A stretch of 64,000 nucleotides of DNA from Lunularia cruciata (Eukaryota > Streptophyta > Marchantiopsida > Lunulariales > Lunulariaceae), in assembly GCA_948567375.1 (NCBI GenBank), contig OX419761.1, forward strand, positions 16,060,501 through 16,124,500. The letters are read 5' to 3'. Both the position numbers and the translations under genes were made by a program. Below, piece by piece: positions 11,701 to 21,469 of the stretch. The notes under the pieces are model-generated. The model was not told the origin of the DNA. It ran no database searches and worked only from the letters and a program-made list of their open reading frames with translations. Numbering within the stretch: the stretch's first letter is position 1; each line of letters opens with the position of its first letter.

Positions 11701-14700
11701 GCTTAGGAGATAAAGAGAAAGCCATATTTCTGGACTTGGCTTCATTTGACATGGTGCATCGCCAGTACGATTTGACTGTGTTTGAATATGCGTGGAAAGG
11801 GAGTCCCTCGGGAATGTCAATACAATTAACTCTGACCAATTTAGTGCACAGGTCTTTCATTCAAATCCGGAAGGTCAAACGGCTTGAATCATACATCACT
11901 CGTACAGTACACCCATACCCCGTAGCTTACATACATCGGCAACTGAGGGATATGGGAAGGCGGATCTCGAGACCACCAGGAGAAAATGTGGAGTCTTGCA
12001 GAGGAGTGTGGCAACCATACGATGTTGAGGATATTCTGGCCAAATACAAGGTAAGATGATTGTTGAACCATAGTTTTTAGGAGCCACAAAGTCTCGGGCA
12101 CATTCATGGTTGGACGACTACATCCAAAATCAGCCTTGATACTTTCTTCTGTATGAAAAATGTACATGTGATTAGTCATTTGTTGTAATTGTGCAGGGTA
12201 AAACTACCAACCGTAAACTCCAAGTACTATCCATGGGCATGTCGGATTCCGTGGCTGTGAATCTGAGGAGAGCATCTAAGTTGCGCAGGAAGAATTCTTC
12301 TTGTTTCGACGGGCGTTTTTTCGACCTACGAAGTTTACGTCTATTGAGAATGAGTGATCTGAACCTGATAGACTCGCATCAAGCATTGCGGTTCCCTTGG
12401 CTCCTCAGCATCCTCCACATGAACAATTGTTCGAAAGAAGAGGGGAAAGAAAGCTGGTTACAGGAAGCTTGTTGGCCCATTCGAGAGGAGGACGTCGGGA
12501 ACCTTCCTCAACTTGCTGTTCTCATCTTTGATCATTGTTGCTCGGTCACTTTGCCAAGCAACATTCAGGAATGGAATCATCTCAAGGTTATCATGATTCA
12601 TGCCACGGACTTGACAAGATTACCGCGGAATTTCGGTCATCTTCCATGTTTGGAGCGATTGGACCTTCAAGATGTACAGATAGCAGAGCTTCCACTTTCA
12701 ATTTTGGAGTTGGCATCGTTGCGAGACCTCAGGTTAGTGGACTGCTTGAATTTCAAAAGTTGGCCCAAAAAGTCAATACACGTTTCAAATCAACTAAATT
12801 CTCTCACAACACTTCACCTGGAAAACCTTCCTGCACTGTCAGAGTTGCCCGATGGCTTTGGAGCTTTCGAATCACTCACAAAATTAACCATGGTAAACCT
12901 TCCCGCATTGAGAAAGTTACCGGACAGCTTCGGGGCTATGTCTTCTCTCCAAACATTGATGTTAAAGGAATGTAATGTTCTGAAGAGACTGCCTGATCGA
13001 TTTGGTGACCTCCGACGGTTGGAAACCCTAGATATATATTCGTGTCCGAGGTTGGAAAGCCTAGGGGAGTCGTTCGGCGGTCTGCATGCCCTCAAGAATT
13101 TGTCGTTATCTTACCTTCGTGCTTTGGAAATGCTGCCTCGCACGATTGGGCAATTGGCATCCCTTGAGAGGTTTACTTTAGACTCGTGTGATAAACTAAC
13201 GATGTTGCCGGAGAGTTTTGGTGAGCTCGAATTATTGCGGGTAATAGACGTATGTGGGTGCGGTTCTTTGAAATACTTGTGGGAAGACCCTAAACTGGGG
13301 GAATATGCATCCTCCGGCGAACCGGGAAATACGCTTATCAATCTGCAGAGATTAACAGTAAAGGAGTGTCGTAGGTTTCAAGCTTTACCACAATCGTTAG
13401 GACAACTTCCATGTCTGGATTATTTGGATTTAGAGGGATGTGAAACCTTTAAATGTTCACCTTCTTTGCTAAGGCAACTCACACGGCTGAAACATTTAAT
13501 GATTGGAGGTGCGGTTGTTCCTGAAGATACTAAATGGAAACATGGGCAGACAGAGAACCCCGAACCACAAAGAATCGGGGATGACGACGAGTCCCCAGGC
13601 GGAACGGATTTATTTCCTGCAAAGCTTGGATGGGTAAGTGGTTCGACCTTTGAGTTTCCCGGAGATCTTACTTCTTTGGAATATTTAGAGATAGAGGATT
13701 ATAGCTCCGTGGGGAAACTCCCGGAATGTCTAAGTCGACTAATGGTTCTGCGGACGCTGATCGTGCGCAAATGTATAAATATTCCCGAGTCTATAGGACT
13801 GCTGAAAGCTTTAACAAAATTATCTGTAGAAGGGACTTTTACGAGCCTACCGACAGGTATGTGGGAGTTGAAATCCCTCGAGTCCTTATTCCTGACAGGT
13901 GGACGCTTTAAGGAGCTTCCTGTTCCCTTGGGACAGCTAGCGACACTCCGGACATTAGATTTACGACAATGTGATTACCTGACTCATCTGCCTGACTCCT
14001 TGGGCCAACTCACTAGTCTGCGAGTTCTGGTAATTAGCAATTGTAAGTCTCTCGAAAAGTTACCCGAGTCGCTGGGTAAACTCGCATCTCTTCATACGTT
14101 GCTTATCGAAGGATGTGTTTCTCTCAAGACTACACCCCACTCGCTTGGACAATTAACATCGTTAGCACGATTGACAATCGACGGTTGCGTATCCCTCGTC
14201 AATGACCAGGCTAACACCAATTCTCGAGGACAGCTCAAGTCCCTTTGGAACTTAACCATTAAAGGTTGTGTGTCACTTCATAGCTTACCTGAATTTCTTT
14301 TCGATCTTATACCTCTGCGAGAGTTAGTGATAGACGGATGTATGTTTCCTGATATCATACCGGGTTCCCTGGGACAGCTTAAAAATTTACAACGGTTAGA
14401 TATAAAGAGATCTTTATCCAATAATCTTGTGGTTGACCCTTTGCAGTATTCGTCTCTTAAAGCATTAATTATTCAAGATTGTGTTTCTGTCAATATTTTA
14501 CCAGATTCCATAGGACAGCTCTCATTTCTAGAAAGTCTAGCGATCAAAGGGTGTGTGTCTATAAGAGATTTTCCTGACCTTTTACAGGTAACATCTCTTA
14601 AATATTTACGGATAGAGGGGTGTCCATCCCTCGTCGTTCTACCCCACTCCATAGGACAACTCGCTTCTCTGGTACAATTTACCATAAAAGAGTGTGCATC

Positions 14701-16381
14701 TCTTGTAACCATTCCTGACCCTCTCCACCTCCTATCACTTGAAGTTTTGGTCATAGAGGGTTGCACCTCTCTCCGGGCCATCCCTGACTCGCTGGGACAA
14801 CTCGCATCTCTGAGACGGTTGACCATAAAAGAGTGCGCATCTCTCATTTCCATCCCTGAGCCTCTCCACCTCGTATCTCTTGAAAATTTAGCCATAGAGG
14901 GTTGCACCTCTCTCAGGGCCATGCCTAACTCTATGGGACAACTCAAATCCTTAATAGGTTTGATCCTAAAAGGTTGTACAACCATCAGTAGTTTGCCAGA
15001 TTCTCTAGGGGAACTTGCATCTCTAAAAGTTTTGTACACAGACGGATGCATATCCCTCAAGGACCTACCAAGAAGCATGGGACAGTTGAGATTGCTTGAG
15101 ACATTGTGTTTGTCGGGATGCTTCGAAGATCTCCCCGAATGGTTGGGGCAATTTGCGGCACTTAAGGATTTAGAGGTACGGCATTGTCCCCGGTTGAAAT
15201 ATTTACCTGAGTCCCTGGGGCAACTCACCGCTCTGAGATGTCTCCGAATAGTCAAATGTGAGGGCCTTGAGAACCTGCCTGATTCTTTAGGGCAACTTGC
15301 ATCTCTAAGAGTTTTGAACACAATGGGATGCACATCCCTCAAGAACCTACCAACAAGCATGGGGCAGTTGAGATTGCTTGAGACATTGACTTTATCGGGA
15401 TGCTTTGAATGGTTGGGGCAATTTGTTGCACGTGAATATTTAGGAGTTAATAAAGTACCCGAGTGTCTTGGACAGCTGGCATGTTCAGAGCTAGGCCCTT
15501 TTGCTAGTCTACCAAAAAGCCTCGGACCGCTGACATGTCTAGAGAAGTTAACGTTGATGGGTCAGAACTTTGCGCATCTCCCCGACTGCCTGTGGCAAAT
15601 GCCGGCACTAACAGACCTAACAATACAGCAATGTGATCATTTAAGCCATATGCCAGACGTGAGCTCTTTAGGACAAGTAATTACACTCGGATGTCTCGCG
15701 ATAGTTGAGTGCAAAGCTCTTAAGAACTTACCCGACTCTATTGGAAACATCGCAGCCCTGGAGAGATTAGTTATAAAAGGATGTATATCGCTCGAGAACA
15801 TACCTGACTCTTTAGGACAACTCGCACATCTTAGAGAGTTACATATTGAAGGGTGTGTAGGTGTGAAGACCATACCTGACTCTCTGAGGCAGCTCCATGA
15901 TCTAGAATATTTGTATGTGGACGCATATTTGGCGATTCAAGTCGCGTCCGTCGGACAACTCAGATCCCTTGAGAATGTAACAGTGGCAGGTGAGTACTCT
16001 GAGGATCTTTTCGGGGCTCTTAAATTGGCACAGTTTCCAGCGCTAAATGTGCTGAGGCTACTACGGTGTGCTTATTTCATCCATTTACCTGACTTGCTAC
16101 GCTCAACCAGCTTGAATAATCTGTTCATAGGAGATGATCTGTTCATGCAGCCTGATTATCTGCGTGATCATTTTGGCTCATCTAATTCTGCTCGACTAGC
16201 GCGAAAGAAGCTCGGGCCACGGCAGTATCTGGAAATTGACGACTTTGGTGGGTATGGACACCGATCTACATATTTTCCAGTGTCTATGGAACAGCTGATG
16301 TCCTTGAAATATGTTCATGTTACTGGCCAGACGTCTTTACGCGTACTCGAATCTTTGCTGTCGAAGATAATTACCTGTTGA
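8031..16381 (+). CDS. Alpha/beta-hydrolase-NB-ARC-LRR receptor (HNL class), spliced gene
   Basis: Probable intracellular immune receptor. Proposed exons are 8031-8738, 10536-10730, 10938-12050 and 12197-16381, joining in phase 0 to about 2,066 residues. Domains in order are an alpha/beta hydrolase (FFHG oxyanion motif, GHCLGG elbow, GVDH histidine), an NB-ARC (P-loop GMGGSGKSTLA, Walker B KVLLMLDD, RNBS-B-like GSRLVVISR, GLPL), then dozens of LRRs of the form 'L..L.I.GC.SL..LP.SLGQL.S'. In this class the NB-ARC acts as a nucleotide switch, the LRRs sense ligand or autoinhibit, and the N-terminal domain signals. The start is the first ATG in the hydrolase frame. Splice sites of introns 2 and 3 are clear; the intron 1 donor is not. 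Oddities are Cys for the nucleophile Ser, a degenerate MHD motif (I-H-R) and a very long LRR exon. No disabling change was seen. Confidence 0.85.
9120..9370 (+). repeat. Segment shared with 34125-34370
   Basis: TTTGCCTTGG.ACTCATGAG, then TTTCGGCACTGA, then GAAG.TT.CTATGACCGCC and GCTTCGCTC, appear in the same order at 34125-34370. At 34125 the match starts exactly where similarity of the downstream HNL 3' flank ends, so that site may be a remnant of a third HNL copy's first intron. Confidence 0.55.
9410..9845 (+). repeat. Threefold degenerate repeat in intron 1
   Basis: Three diverged units each contain TTTGATGG.CTT or a close variant, TGCTTTCA.TTT.AGA, GTTG.GTCTTGATTCTTC, CATGATG.A.AC.AGTTCTCTGCAGGT. 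Units end near 9548, 9717 and 9834. CTCTGCAGGT resembles a 3' plus 5' splice pair, so the units could act as decoy splice sites, but none opens a useful frame. Confidence 0.65.
10536..10730 (+). CDS. HNL exon 2: hydrolase C-terminal part
   Basis: Sixty-five codons, phase 0 at both ends. The acceptor is GTCGCAG|ATA at 10535/10536 and the donor GAG|GTATGG at 10730/10731. It encodes SARVDMDTFCMIPGVDHFTI, where the His of GVDH fits the catalytic histidine of SERAC1-like hydrolases, followed by a helical segment ending FLKSICQDE. It completes the hydrolase fold begun in exon 1 and shows that the fold is split by intron 1. Confidence 0.8.
10938..12050 (+). CDS. HNL exon 3: NB-ARC ATPase
   Basis: 371 codons, phase 0 at both ends (acceptor ACCAG|GAT at 10937/10938, donor AAG|GTAAGA at 12050/12051). 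Starts HLGLPVGI.EFGDRI, the usual lead into NB-ARC. P-loop GMGGSGKSTLAKQ at about residues 44-56, Walker B KVLLMLDDCDD, RNBS-B-like GSRLVVISRF, GLPL as CEGLPLTLDVIG, RNBS-D-like IFLDLASF. The place of MHD reads AYIHRQLRDMGRRI: the helix LRDMGR is kept but M-H-D is I-H-R. From plant NLR work, MHD changes often raise autoactivity; whether that holds in this class is not known to me. Confidence 0.88.
12197..16381 (+). CDS. HNL exon 4: giant LRR domain
   Basis: 1,394 codons then TGA (16379-16381). The acceptor is TTGTGCAG|GGT at 12196/12197. After a linker, leucine-rich repeats of about 23-24 residues run almost to the C terminus, with consensus L..L.I..C.SL..LP.SLGQL.SL. This is the cytosolic plant NLR type, with a Cys in the 'GC' position of many repeats. 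A non-LRR acidic island lies at about 13513-13665 (DDDESPGG, WVSGSTFEFPG). Compared with the paralogue at 27142-31631 this copy lacks about 80 residues (near 15435). The strong periodicity also produces long antisense open frames, which are artefacts. Confidence 0.9.
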   Translation, partial: GKTTNRKLQVLSMGMSDSVAVNLRRASKLRRKNSSCFDGRFFDLRSLRLLRMSDLNLIDSHQALRFPWLLSILHMNNCSKEEGKESWLQEACWPIREEDVGNLPQLAVLIFDHCCSVTLPSNIQEWNHLKVIMIHATDLTRLPRNFGHLPCLERLDLQDVQIAELPLSILELASLRDLRLVDCLNFKSWPKKSIHVSNQLNSLTTLHLENLPALSELPDGFGAFESLTKLTMVNLPALRKLPDSFGAMSSLQTLMLKECNVLKRLPDRFGDLRRLETLDIYSCPRLESLGESFGGLHALKNLSLSYLRALEMLPRTIGQLASLERFTLDSCDKLTMLPESFGELELLRVIDVCGCGSLKYLWEDPKLGEYASSGEPGNTLINLQRLTVKECRRFQALPQSLGQLPCLDYLDLEGCETFKCSPSLLRQLTRLKHLMIGGAVVPEDTKWKHGQTENPEPQRIGDDDESPGGTDLFPAKLGWVSGSTFEFPGDLTSLEYLEIEDYSSVGKLPECLSRLMVLRTLIVRKCINIPESIGLLKALTKLSVEGTFTSLPTGMWELKSLESLFLTGGRFKELPVPLGQLATLRTLDLRQCDYLTHLPDSLGQLTSLRVLVISNCKSLEKLPESLGKLASLHTLLIEGCVSLKTTPHSLGQLTSLARLTIDGCVSLVNDQANTNSRGQLKSLWNLTIKGCVSLHSLPEFLFDLIPLRELVIDGCMFPDIIPGSLGQLKNLQRLDIKRSLSNNLVVDPLQYSSLKALIIQDCVSVNILPDSIGQLSFLESLAIKGCVSIRDFPDLLQVTSLKYLRIEGCPSLVVLPHSIGQLASLVQFTIKECASLVTIPDPLHLLSLEVLVIEGCTSLRAIPDSLGQLASLRRLTIKECASLISIPEPLHLVSLENLAIEGCTSLRAMPNSMGQLKSLIGLILKGCTTISSLPDSLGELASLKVLYTDGCISLKDLPRSMGQLRLLETLCLSGCFEDLPEWLGQFAALKDLEVRHCPRLKYLPESLGQLTALRCLRIVKCEGLENLPDSLGQLASLRVLNTMGCTSLKNLPTSMGQLRLLETLTLSGCFEWLGQFVAREYLGVNKVPECLGQLACSELGPFASLPKSLGPLTCLEKLTLMGQNFAHLPDCLWQMPALTDLTIQQCDHLSHMPDVSSLGQVITLGCLAIVECKALKNLPDSIGNIAALERLVIKGCISLENIPDSLGQLAHLRELHIEGCVGVKTIPDSLRQLHDLEYLYVDAYLAIQVASVGQLRSLENVTVAGEYSEDLFGALKLAQFPALNVLRLLRCAYFIHLPDLLRSTSLNNLFIGDDLFMQPDYLRDHFGSSNSARLARKKLGPRQYLEIDDFGGYGHRSTYFPVSMEQLMSLKYVHVTGQTSLRVLESLLSKIITC

Positions 16382-18080
16382 AATAGCTTTCGAGGAACTC
16401 TTCATGTCTCGAACCTACTCACCGTGAAACATCCTTTCTTAGTATTCCATGTGTGGCAGCTCACTTCATTTGAAGCACTTTCGCTAGACTTCTGACAACC
16501 TCTTGAGAATCTACTCTCGTTCTGATGCTTAATGCTGGGCATATGGATCTCTCACGTGCAATTTACTCACTAGATAATAACAATTTCTGAATATGAAGGC
16601 AAGTTAGCGAAATGATTTCTAGAATCTTTGCCGGCAGAATGAGTACCCGTAGTAAGTTTATTTGGTGTATGATACCCAAGAGACGCAGGTGCTCATGGCC
16701 GTTGAATTCAAATATTGTTCAGTTCTTGAAGGGATGCTACTGCTCTAGAGACTCTCGTAGGCGAATAACAGACGTGCACTCACATCTTACGAGTGATAAT
16801 AGTGACGAGGATTTGTCTTGCATATTAGTTCGCGGTGATTTCTCGGTATGTTTATATTCCCAGTTTTGCTGTGATGCAAGTTGTCTTTAGAGCTTGAGCT
16901 TAGGTCATGTTCGCAACTTATATAGATTGACTTTCTCCCATAACTCAAGAACACTTGATGATTGAAACTGATTTCAACTCTCAGGCAATCTAGGATTAAG
17001 ATAACCACTGTGATACACAATGTTGACATGGAAAAAAACTGCAATTGCACAATTTGTGAACATCAACAATTGTTACCAAGCTTGAAGGGAAACTAAACGA
17101 CAGATCTCAGAGGTACTGAAATGGCTAAAGTGCTCGTACAGCTCTCCAACCTCTTACACGTCTGTATGACTAGAGTAATCAACCTCAGCATGTCCTGAAC
17201 CTTTAGGATAGTTTCTTCAGAGCACAACATCTTACTGAGGGACCTCAGCCCCGAAGCTCTGCGAGAACTGCTCTGTTTAACGGGTCAAGCAGGGAGGGTC
17301 AAAGGTTTAAACCAAACGGTCGGCCAGGTGCAATGTTGTGAGAAAATTAAGCTTTTTGGAGTAATAATTGTGATTGTGGGCCATGCTTTGAATGCCTTGC
17401 ATCCACTTAACGTGAATGATACAATTGAATGTGTGGATCGGAGGCCTTCGAAATCTTTCTCTCAAGTCCGCCTCAACGTGCTCCAAGGTCTCTATGTGTT
17501 TTCCTTCCGAACATATGATAGGGTTCCGAAAGGGAGGGAGCCCAGGTGGTATCAAGCAGAACAGCATTCCACCGAAGAATGATCTGGGAGTAGGTATATA
17601 GGTTGAACTAGTCAGATGCCGACATTTGCTTTATTTCCTTTTGGAGGCATTGCTTCGAGTCTCATATTATCCTGATTTGAGTATACGAATTTGCTTTAGA
17701 TCTCTAGTTATCAATTCAATCCATTTAGTTGTTCATGATCTTAATCTTAAAACAGACCGGTCACTAAGGCTTGGATACGCAAAATGGACATTAGCTGCAG
17801 GTGATGTTGATATCTCAGCCGAAGCTGAAGTGATCATTAAGACATAAGTATTGGTGACACAGATGAGGGGATTGTTTTCTTGTCTTCCTGGCTGTGAGGG
17901 ATGGATGCTGTGCAATGTTCTATGAGATCAATGACTTGATATATAGATGGAGGGGATGATGGCGCCAGCTTCCACCGATAATCAGATAAGGACATAAATG
18001 CTCGAGTTTGTCATAGATACTTCATGAGTCAACATGATATTGTTGTGTTCATGACACTCAGTTGGATAAACCGTTCATAT
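16382..18080 (+). other. 3' flank of HNL gene, duplicated
   Basis: No protein domain recognised. The flank matches 31632-32998 over most of its length, including short frames near 16612-16890 that are not preserved (the copy 2 frame stops earlier), so these are likely 3' UTR or flank rather than genes. No clear polyadenylation signal could be assigned. Confidence 0.5.
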
Positions 18081-18382
18081 TCTGGATCTAGGTGATGCCT
18101 ACAGGGAGTTTTCTCGTCTAGAAACATGTCACAGAGTAAGTTCATCTGTTAGAAAAACGGTTCTGGATCTAGTCGATTCTTGAAGGAGTTTTCTCGTCTA
18201 GAAACATGTCACAGAGTAAGTTCATCTGTTAGAAAAACGGTTCTGGATCTAGTTGATTCTTGAAGGAGTTTTCTCGTCTAGAAACATGTCACAGAGTAAG
18301 TTCATCTGTTAGAAAAACGGTTCTGGATCTAGGTGATTCTCCAAGGAGTTCTCCCGTCCAGAAACATGCCACAGAGTAAGTT
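18081..18382 (+). repeat. 80-bp minisatellite, about 3.8 units
   Basis: Units start at 18081/2, 18162, 18242 and 18322 with TCTGGATCTAG, followed by GGAGTTTTCTCGTC.AGAAACATG.CACAGAGTAAGTTC. The middle units are nearly identical. The array lies in the part of block A that is missing from block B. Confidence 0.9.
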
Positions 18383-18560
18383 CAAATTGCTTTTCGTTCA
18401 CCATTCTGGTAAATTTTTCTGTTTGAGCTCTTTCTTATAATTTGCGTAAAGTTTATCTGTTAGAGGTACGGATCTTATTTATAACCTGAAGCAAGCACCA
18501 AGTTCTGCACGCAACAAGATTCAACTAAGAGGAATGTGGGTATGGATTAAGACTGGAATA

Positions 18561-18790
18561 TACTTGAATTGAATAAATTATTCTATATTAAAACAAGAAC
18601 CACTGTTGAGAAGGTGCCAACCCAGACCAACAGGTACCAGAACTCGGAGCCTTGGACTTTGTACGATCCAATACGTATCCAATACTTGAATTGAATAAAT
18701 TATTCAATATTAAACCAAGAACCACTGTTTAGAAGGTGCCGACCCAGACCAACATGTACCAGAACTCGGAGCCTTGGACGTCGTACAGAC
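18561..18790 (+). repeat. 122-bp tandem duplication
   Basis: TACTTGAATTGAATAAATTATTC begins the units at 18561 and 18683; both continue through AACCACTGTT.AGAAGGTGCC.ACCCAGACCAACA and CAGAACTCGGAGCCTTGGAC. Block B keeps only the end of one unit (about 32999-33030). Confidence 0.85.
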
Positions 18791-19219
18791 ATGCAATTTA
18801 AGTTTCTAATACCTCTTTCACTGTCCAGTCTTACGTGGGTATAGAACCAAACTAACCAACGGGTTCCATATTCATCACTTAATATATGAAATTTATTAGC
18901 AGCTTTACTGACAGGGTGAAACAGACAGAGATTCTGAAGAATTAGCTTCTTGCAGTGAGGTCTTGTTGCTTCAAGTGTACAATTGAATATTTTACCTGCC
19001 CCCAAATTGTTATTGCTGAGAAATGGAGATGCATGATAATTAAGGTTGGGCAGGGGGTACACATACAAAAATTTCTAAAGCAGAGCTAGGTATCAAAGGA
19101 CCTCTCTACAGGCAGTTGGGTGTGGCGATGCTAGTGGAATAGAATCAGGTTTGCATGCACGCAACTCATATGTAGAGTTCCCTATGGGTGCCCTGTTCGT
19201 TAATTTTTCCATATTTCAT

Positions 19220-19700
19220 CATAGCAATCACAACCGGCATGACGAATGGTGCTCAGCTCTGAGCTACAACCACAGTTGTGCGATTGGAGCTTATTCCCAT
19301 AGTCCAGTGCTTACTGTATCAGCTCTCGGACTCAGTATTCAGAGCTCTCGTGGCCTCATCCAACAGTAGGATATGTAGGATATTTCTATGCAGCTCTGGC
19401 AATAGCCACTCTCGGAAAGCTGGCCAATTCTAACGAACGGGAACTCGCATCCAGCCAAAATTCCTCCAGAATTCCCCAGTACATTATAATACAATTAAGG
19501 TTTATTTAGAGGTAATATTCGCCGAAGTGCAGAGCCTGTGAACATCCCTGCCCCACTGGGGAGCAGACCTTTCTTCCTGTATTTCAAGAATTATATATGG
19601 CTCGTTTGAAAGTGCACTTCCTTTCAACCAAGGATGCTTCCCTCCAAAGGCTCCTGGTTGACTATTCCATTCTGCTATCAATTTGTCGCTCAGCCATTTT
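19220..19700 (-). pseudogene. ABCB (P-glycoprotein-like) transporter NBD remnant, copy A
   Basis: Paralogue of the better-preserved remnant at 33430-33910. On the minus strand, around 19650, a Q-loop-like piece reads IVNQEPLEGSI. Further along come decayed Walker B/D-loop sequences with frameshifts. A full ABCB protein has about 1,200-1,300 residues; only part of one nucleotide-binding domain is left, so it is dead. It travels with the HNL duplication. Confidence 0.55.
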
Positions 19701-19959
19701 ACTTTCAAAGTCGTGAGTTACGATCAGTCATTGCTTCGCTTGCAATGGGGTCAAAATGTTCGAGATCTTGGACGTTTTGGCTTTCTCGGAGAAAACATGG
19801 ATAGGTGACATGGTTCAGTTAAGCTTTGTTCAGTTTCCATTGTGTATGTTAAGTTCTTTGGAGCAGCGGAAAGTACTCCATTCAGGAAACACGTCATTCC
19901 GTTTGACACCTGACACACAACCTCTAGATGTAAAAGTGGCTACAAGGTCCGTCCCATGA

Positions 19960-20986
19960 CACCCTCTGCAGTCTCGCCACTTTGATGCATATCTCTGGAA
20001 CGGTGGTTACATAGTAACATGTTCAATAGCGACAGATTGTTAGAATGGATCTGCCTACTCTTCACTTAAGGAGTTCCACTGAGACAGAAGACAAAAAATT
20101 TATATTGAGATTTAGAATCTTATCTGCCTAAGAGATGAGATATATCTGTTAACAATATAGAGATTTTTTTCGTATTGAACCCCTATAGCTGACAGATAAA
20201 CCATACTAATACTACTCAAATCTTCCTCCAGATCAATCGTCCCCAAAGTGAACTTTCAATGGAAAAGATATTGGAGTACAAAGAAGAAAAATGAAGGTTC
20301 ATCTCATATAACCAAGCCTTTCGAACCATGGCTAGGATGAGTGAGAAAATATTGGAAGTCATGAGCAAAAATAAAGAAAAGGTGTTCAGTGTATGAGTGT
20401 AATCATATGATCTTATAGTTTGCTTTCTAGGAGAAACAAATGATTGATCATAAATAACAAACTAAATACTTAAGTAATTTAGCTTTTGCTCTGGTTTAAT
20501 CAACTGAAAATATTTTAAGGAAATGCATGATCATTAGTTGATGCATTGCTACCTATTGTGGAAAATTACAACTACAAGAACTATGTTCAGATTGTTTGAA
20601 ATCTGAACTTACTAGTTAATCTTTAAATGTTACAAGTTTATTCTTAGCCAGGAGAAATTCAAGTAAACACAAAGCTATAATCTCTACTCAAATCCCTCTC
20701 ATATTCTTGCAAATTCATAGCATTCTTTGATTGAACTTGTAAGCGAGCAAGTTTGAGTTGGAAGCAATCAAATCTACTATATTTCCTTGTTCTATCTTAT
20801 TCCGTTGCCGGGATGGTGTTTATCTCATGTGATATGTATCAACAAATGAGGTTTACATTTCAGTAGGATGCTAATCAGAAACCACTATCTTGACTAACCA
20901 AGCGTAGGTAGATGGTCAGTGTAGAAGAATACACTGTTGAAAGAAATTAAGTCTTTGTGAGACGCCAGAAGTGTGACACTGTTAAA
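19960..20986. other. No gene seen
   Basis: AT-rich sequence without recognisable coding frame, repeat or RNA gene. Confidence 0.4.
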
Positions 20987-21120
20987 GCGATTAGTCTTTG
21001 TGAGTGTATTAGTGTAATAGTCTCACAACACAACAGTATTAATGTGAGTGAGATTATTAAGGTGCCAGGCCACTTGAGTTAAGTTTATGAGACTAGTAAC
21101 GTGCGGTGAACATTAATGAG
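20987..21120 (+). repeat. Segment shared with 42915-43040
   Basis: AGTCTCACAACACAACAGTAT (21019) to TTTATGAGACT (ends 21094) matches 42937-43013. AGTCTCA and TGAGACT form a 7-bp inverted repeat enclosing 76-77 bases, which suggests a small foldback element, but similarity continues a little beyond the inverted repeats. Both copies lie upstream of LRR-receptor pseudogene sequence, so simple co-duplication also explains it. Confidence 0.6.
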
Positions 21121-21469
21121 CGAGTGGTATTTTACTTCAATAATCAAGATTATACCGTTGACAACAGTAGTGCGGGATCTCCATATATAATGATGATCAT
21201 ATTGGATTCCCTAATCCTTTTGTTAACTCTACTTTTCATTCCTTTCCTAAGCTTTTGAACGGCAGCAATGGCAGTTCTTTCTATAGGGTTGATACCTGAC
21301 TTACAAGCAGGTTCAAGGCAGCCAATATACGAACAGCAGCAACAGAGCAACAGTAGGTGAACTTACAACCAAATGAACAATCAGACCCCTGCCTCCTTTG
21401 TAACTGCGCAAATCTTTCAGTGTCGACGCTTGAGTTTAAATTTCCTCCACGGGTTTTACATCCCACGGC

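Larger units (their letters stand above)
11795..19905 (+). repeat. Segmental duplication, block A
   Basis: Paralogous to 26742-34125 in the same orientation. It covers the end of the NB-ARC exon, intron 3, the LRR exon, the 3' flank and an ABCB pseudogene. Block A has about 990 extra bases (17747-18735) between the matches at 17746/32998 and 18736/32999, containing minisatellites. The left edge is set by the retrotransposon junction in block B; the right edge fades near 19905. Confidence 0.85.

Noticed and set aside
12535-12975. Overlapping plus-strand frame in exon 4, also at 27483-27920
   Set aside because: Out-of-frame shadow of the LRR coding sequence.
14473-15360. Long antisense frame (295 codons) in the LRR exon, with a 301-codon counterpart at 29444-30349
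   Set aside because: It mirrors the LRR periodicity (repeated 'SCP.ESG' words are the reverse of 'DSLGQL'). Conservation between copies follows from the sense strand. No domain.
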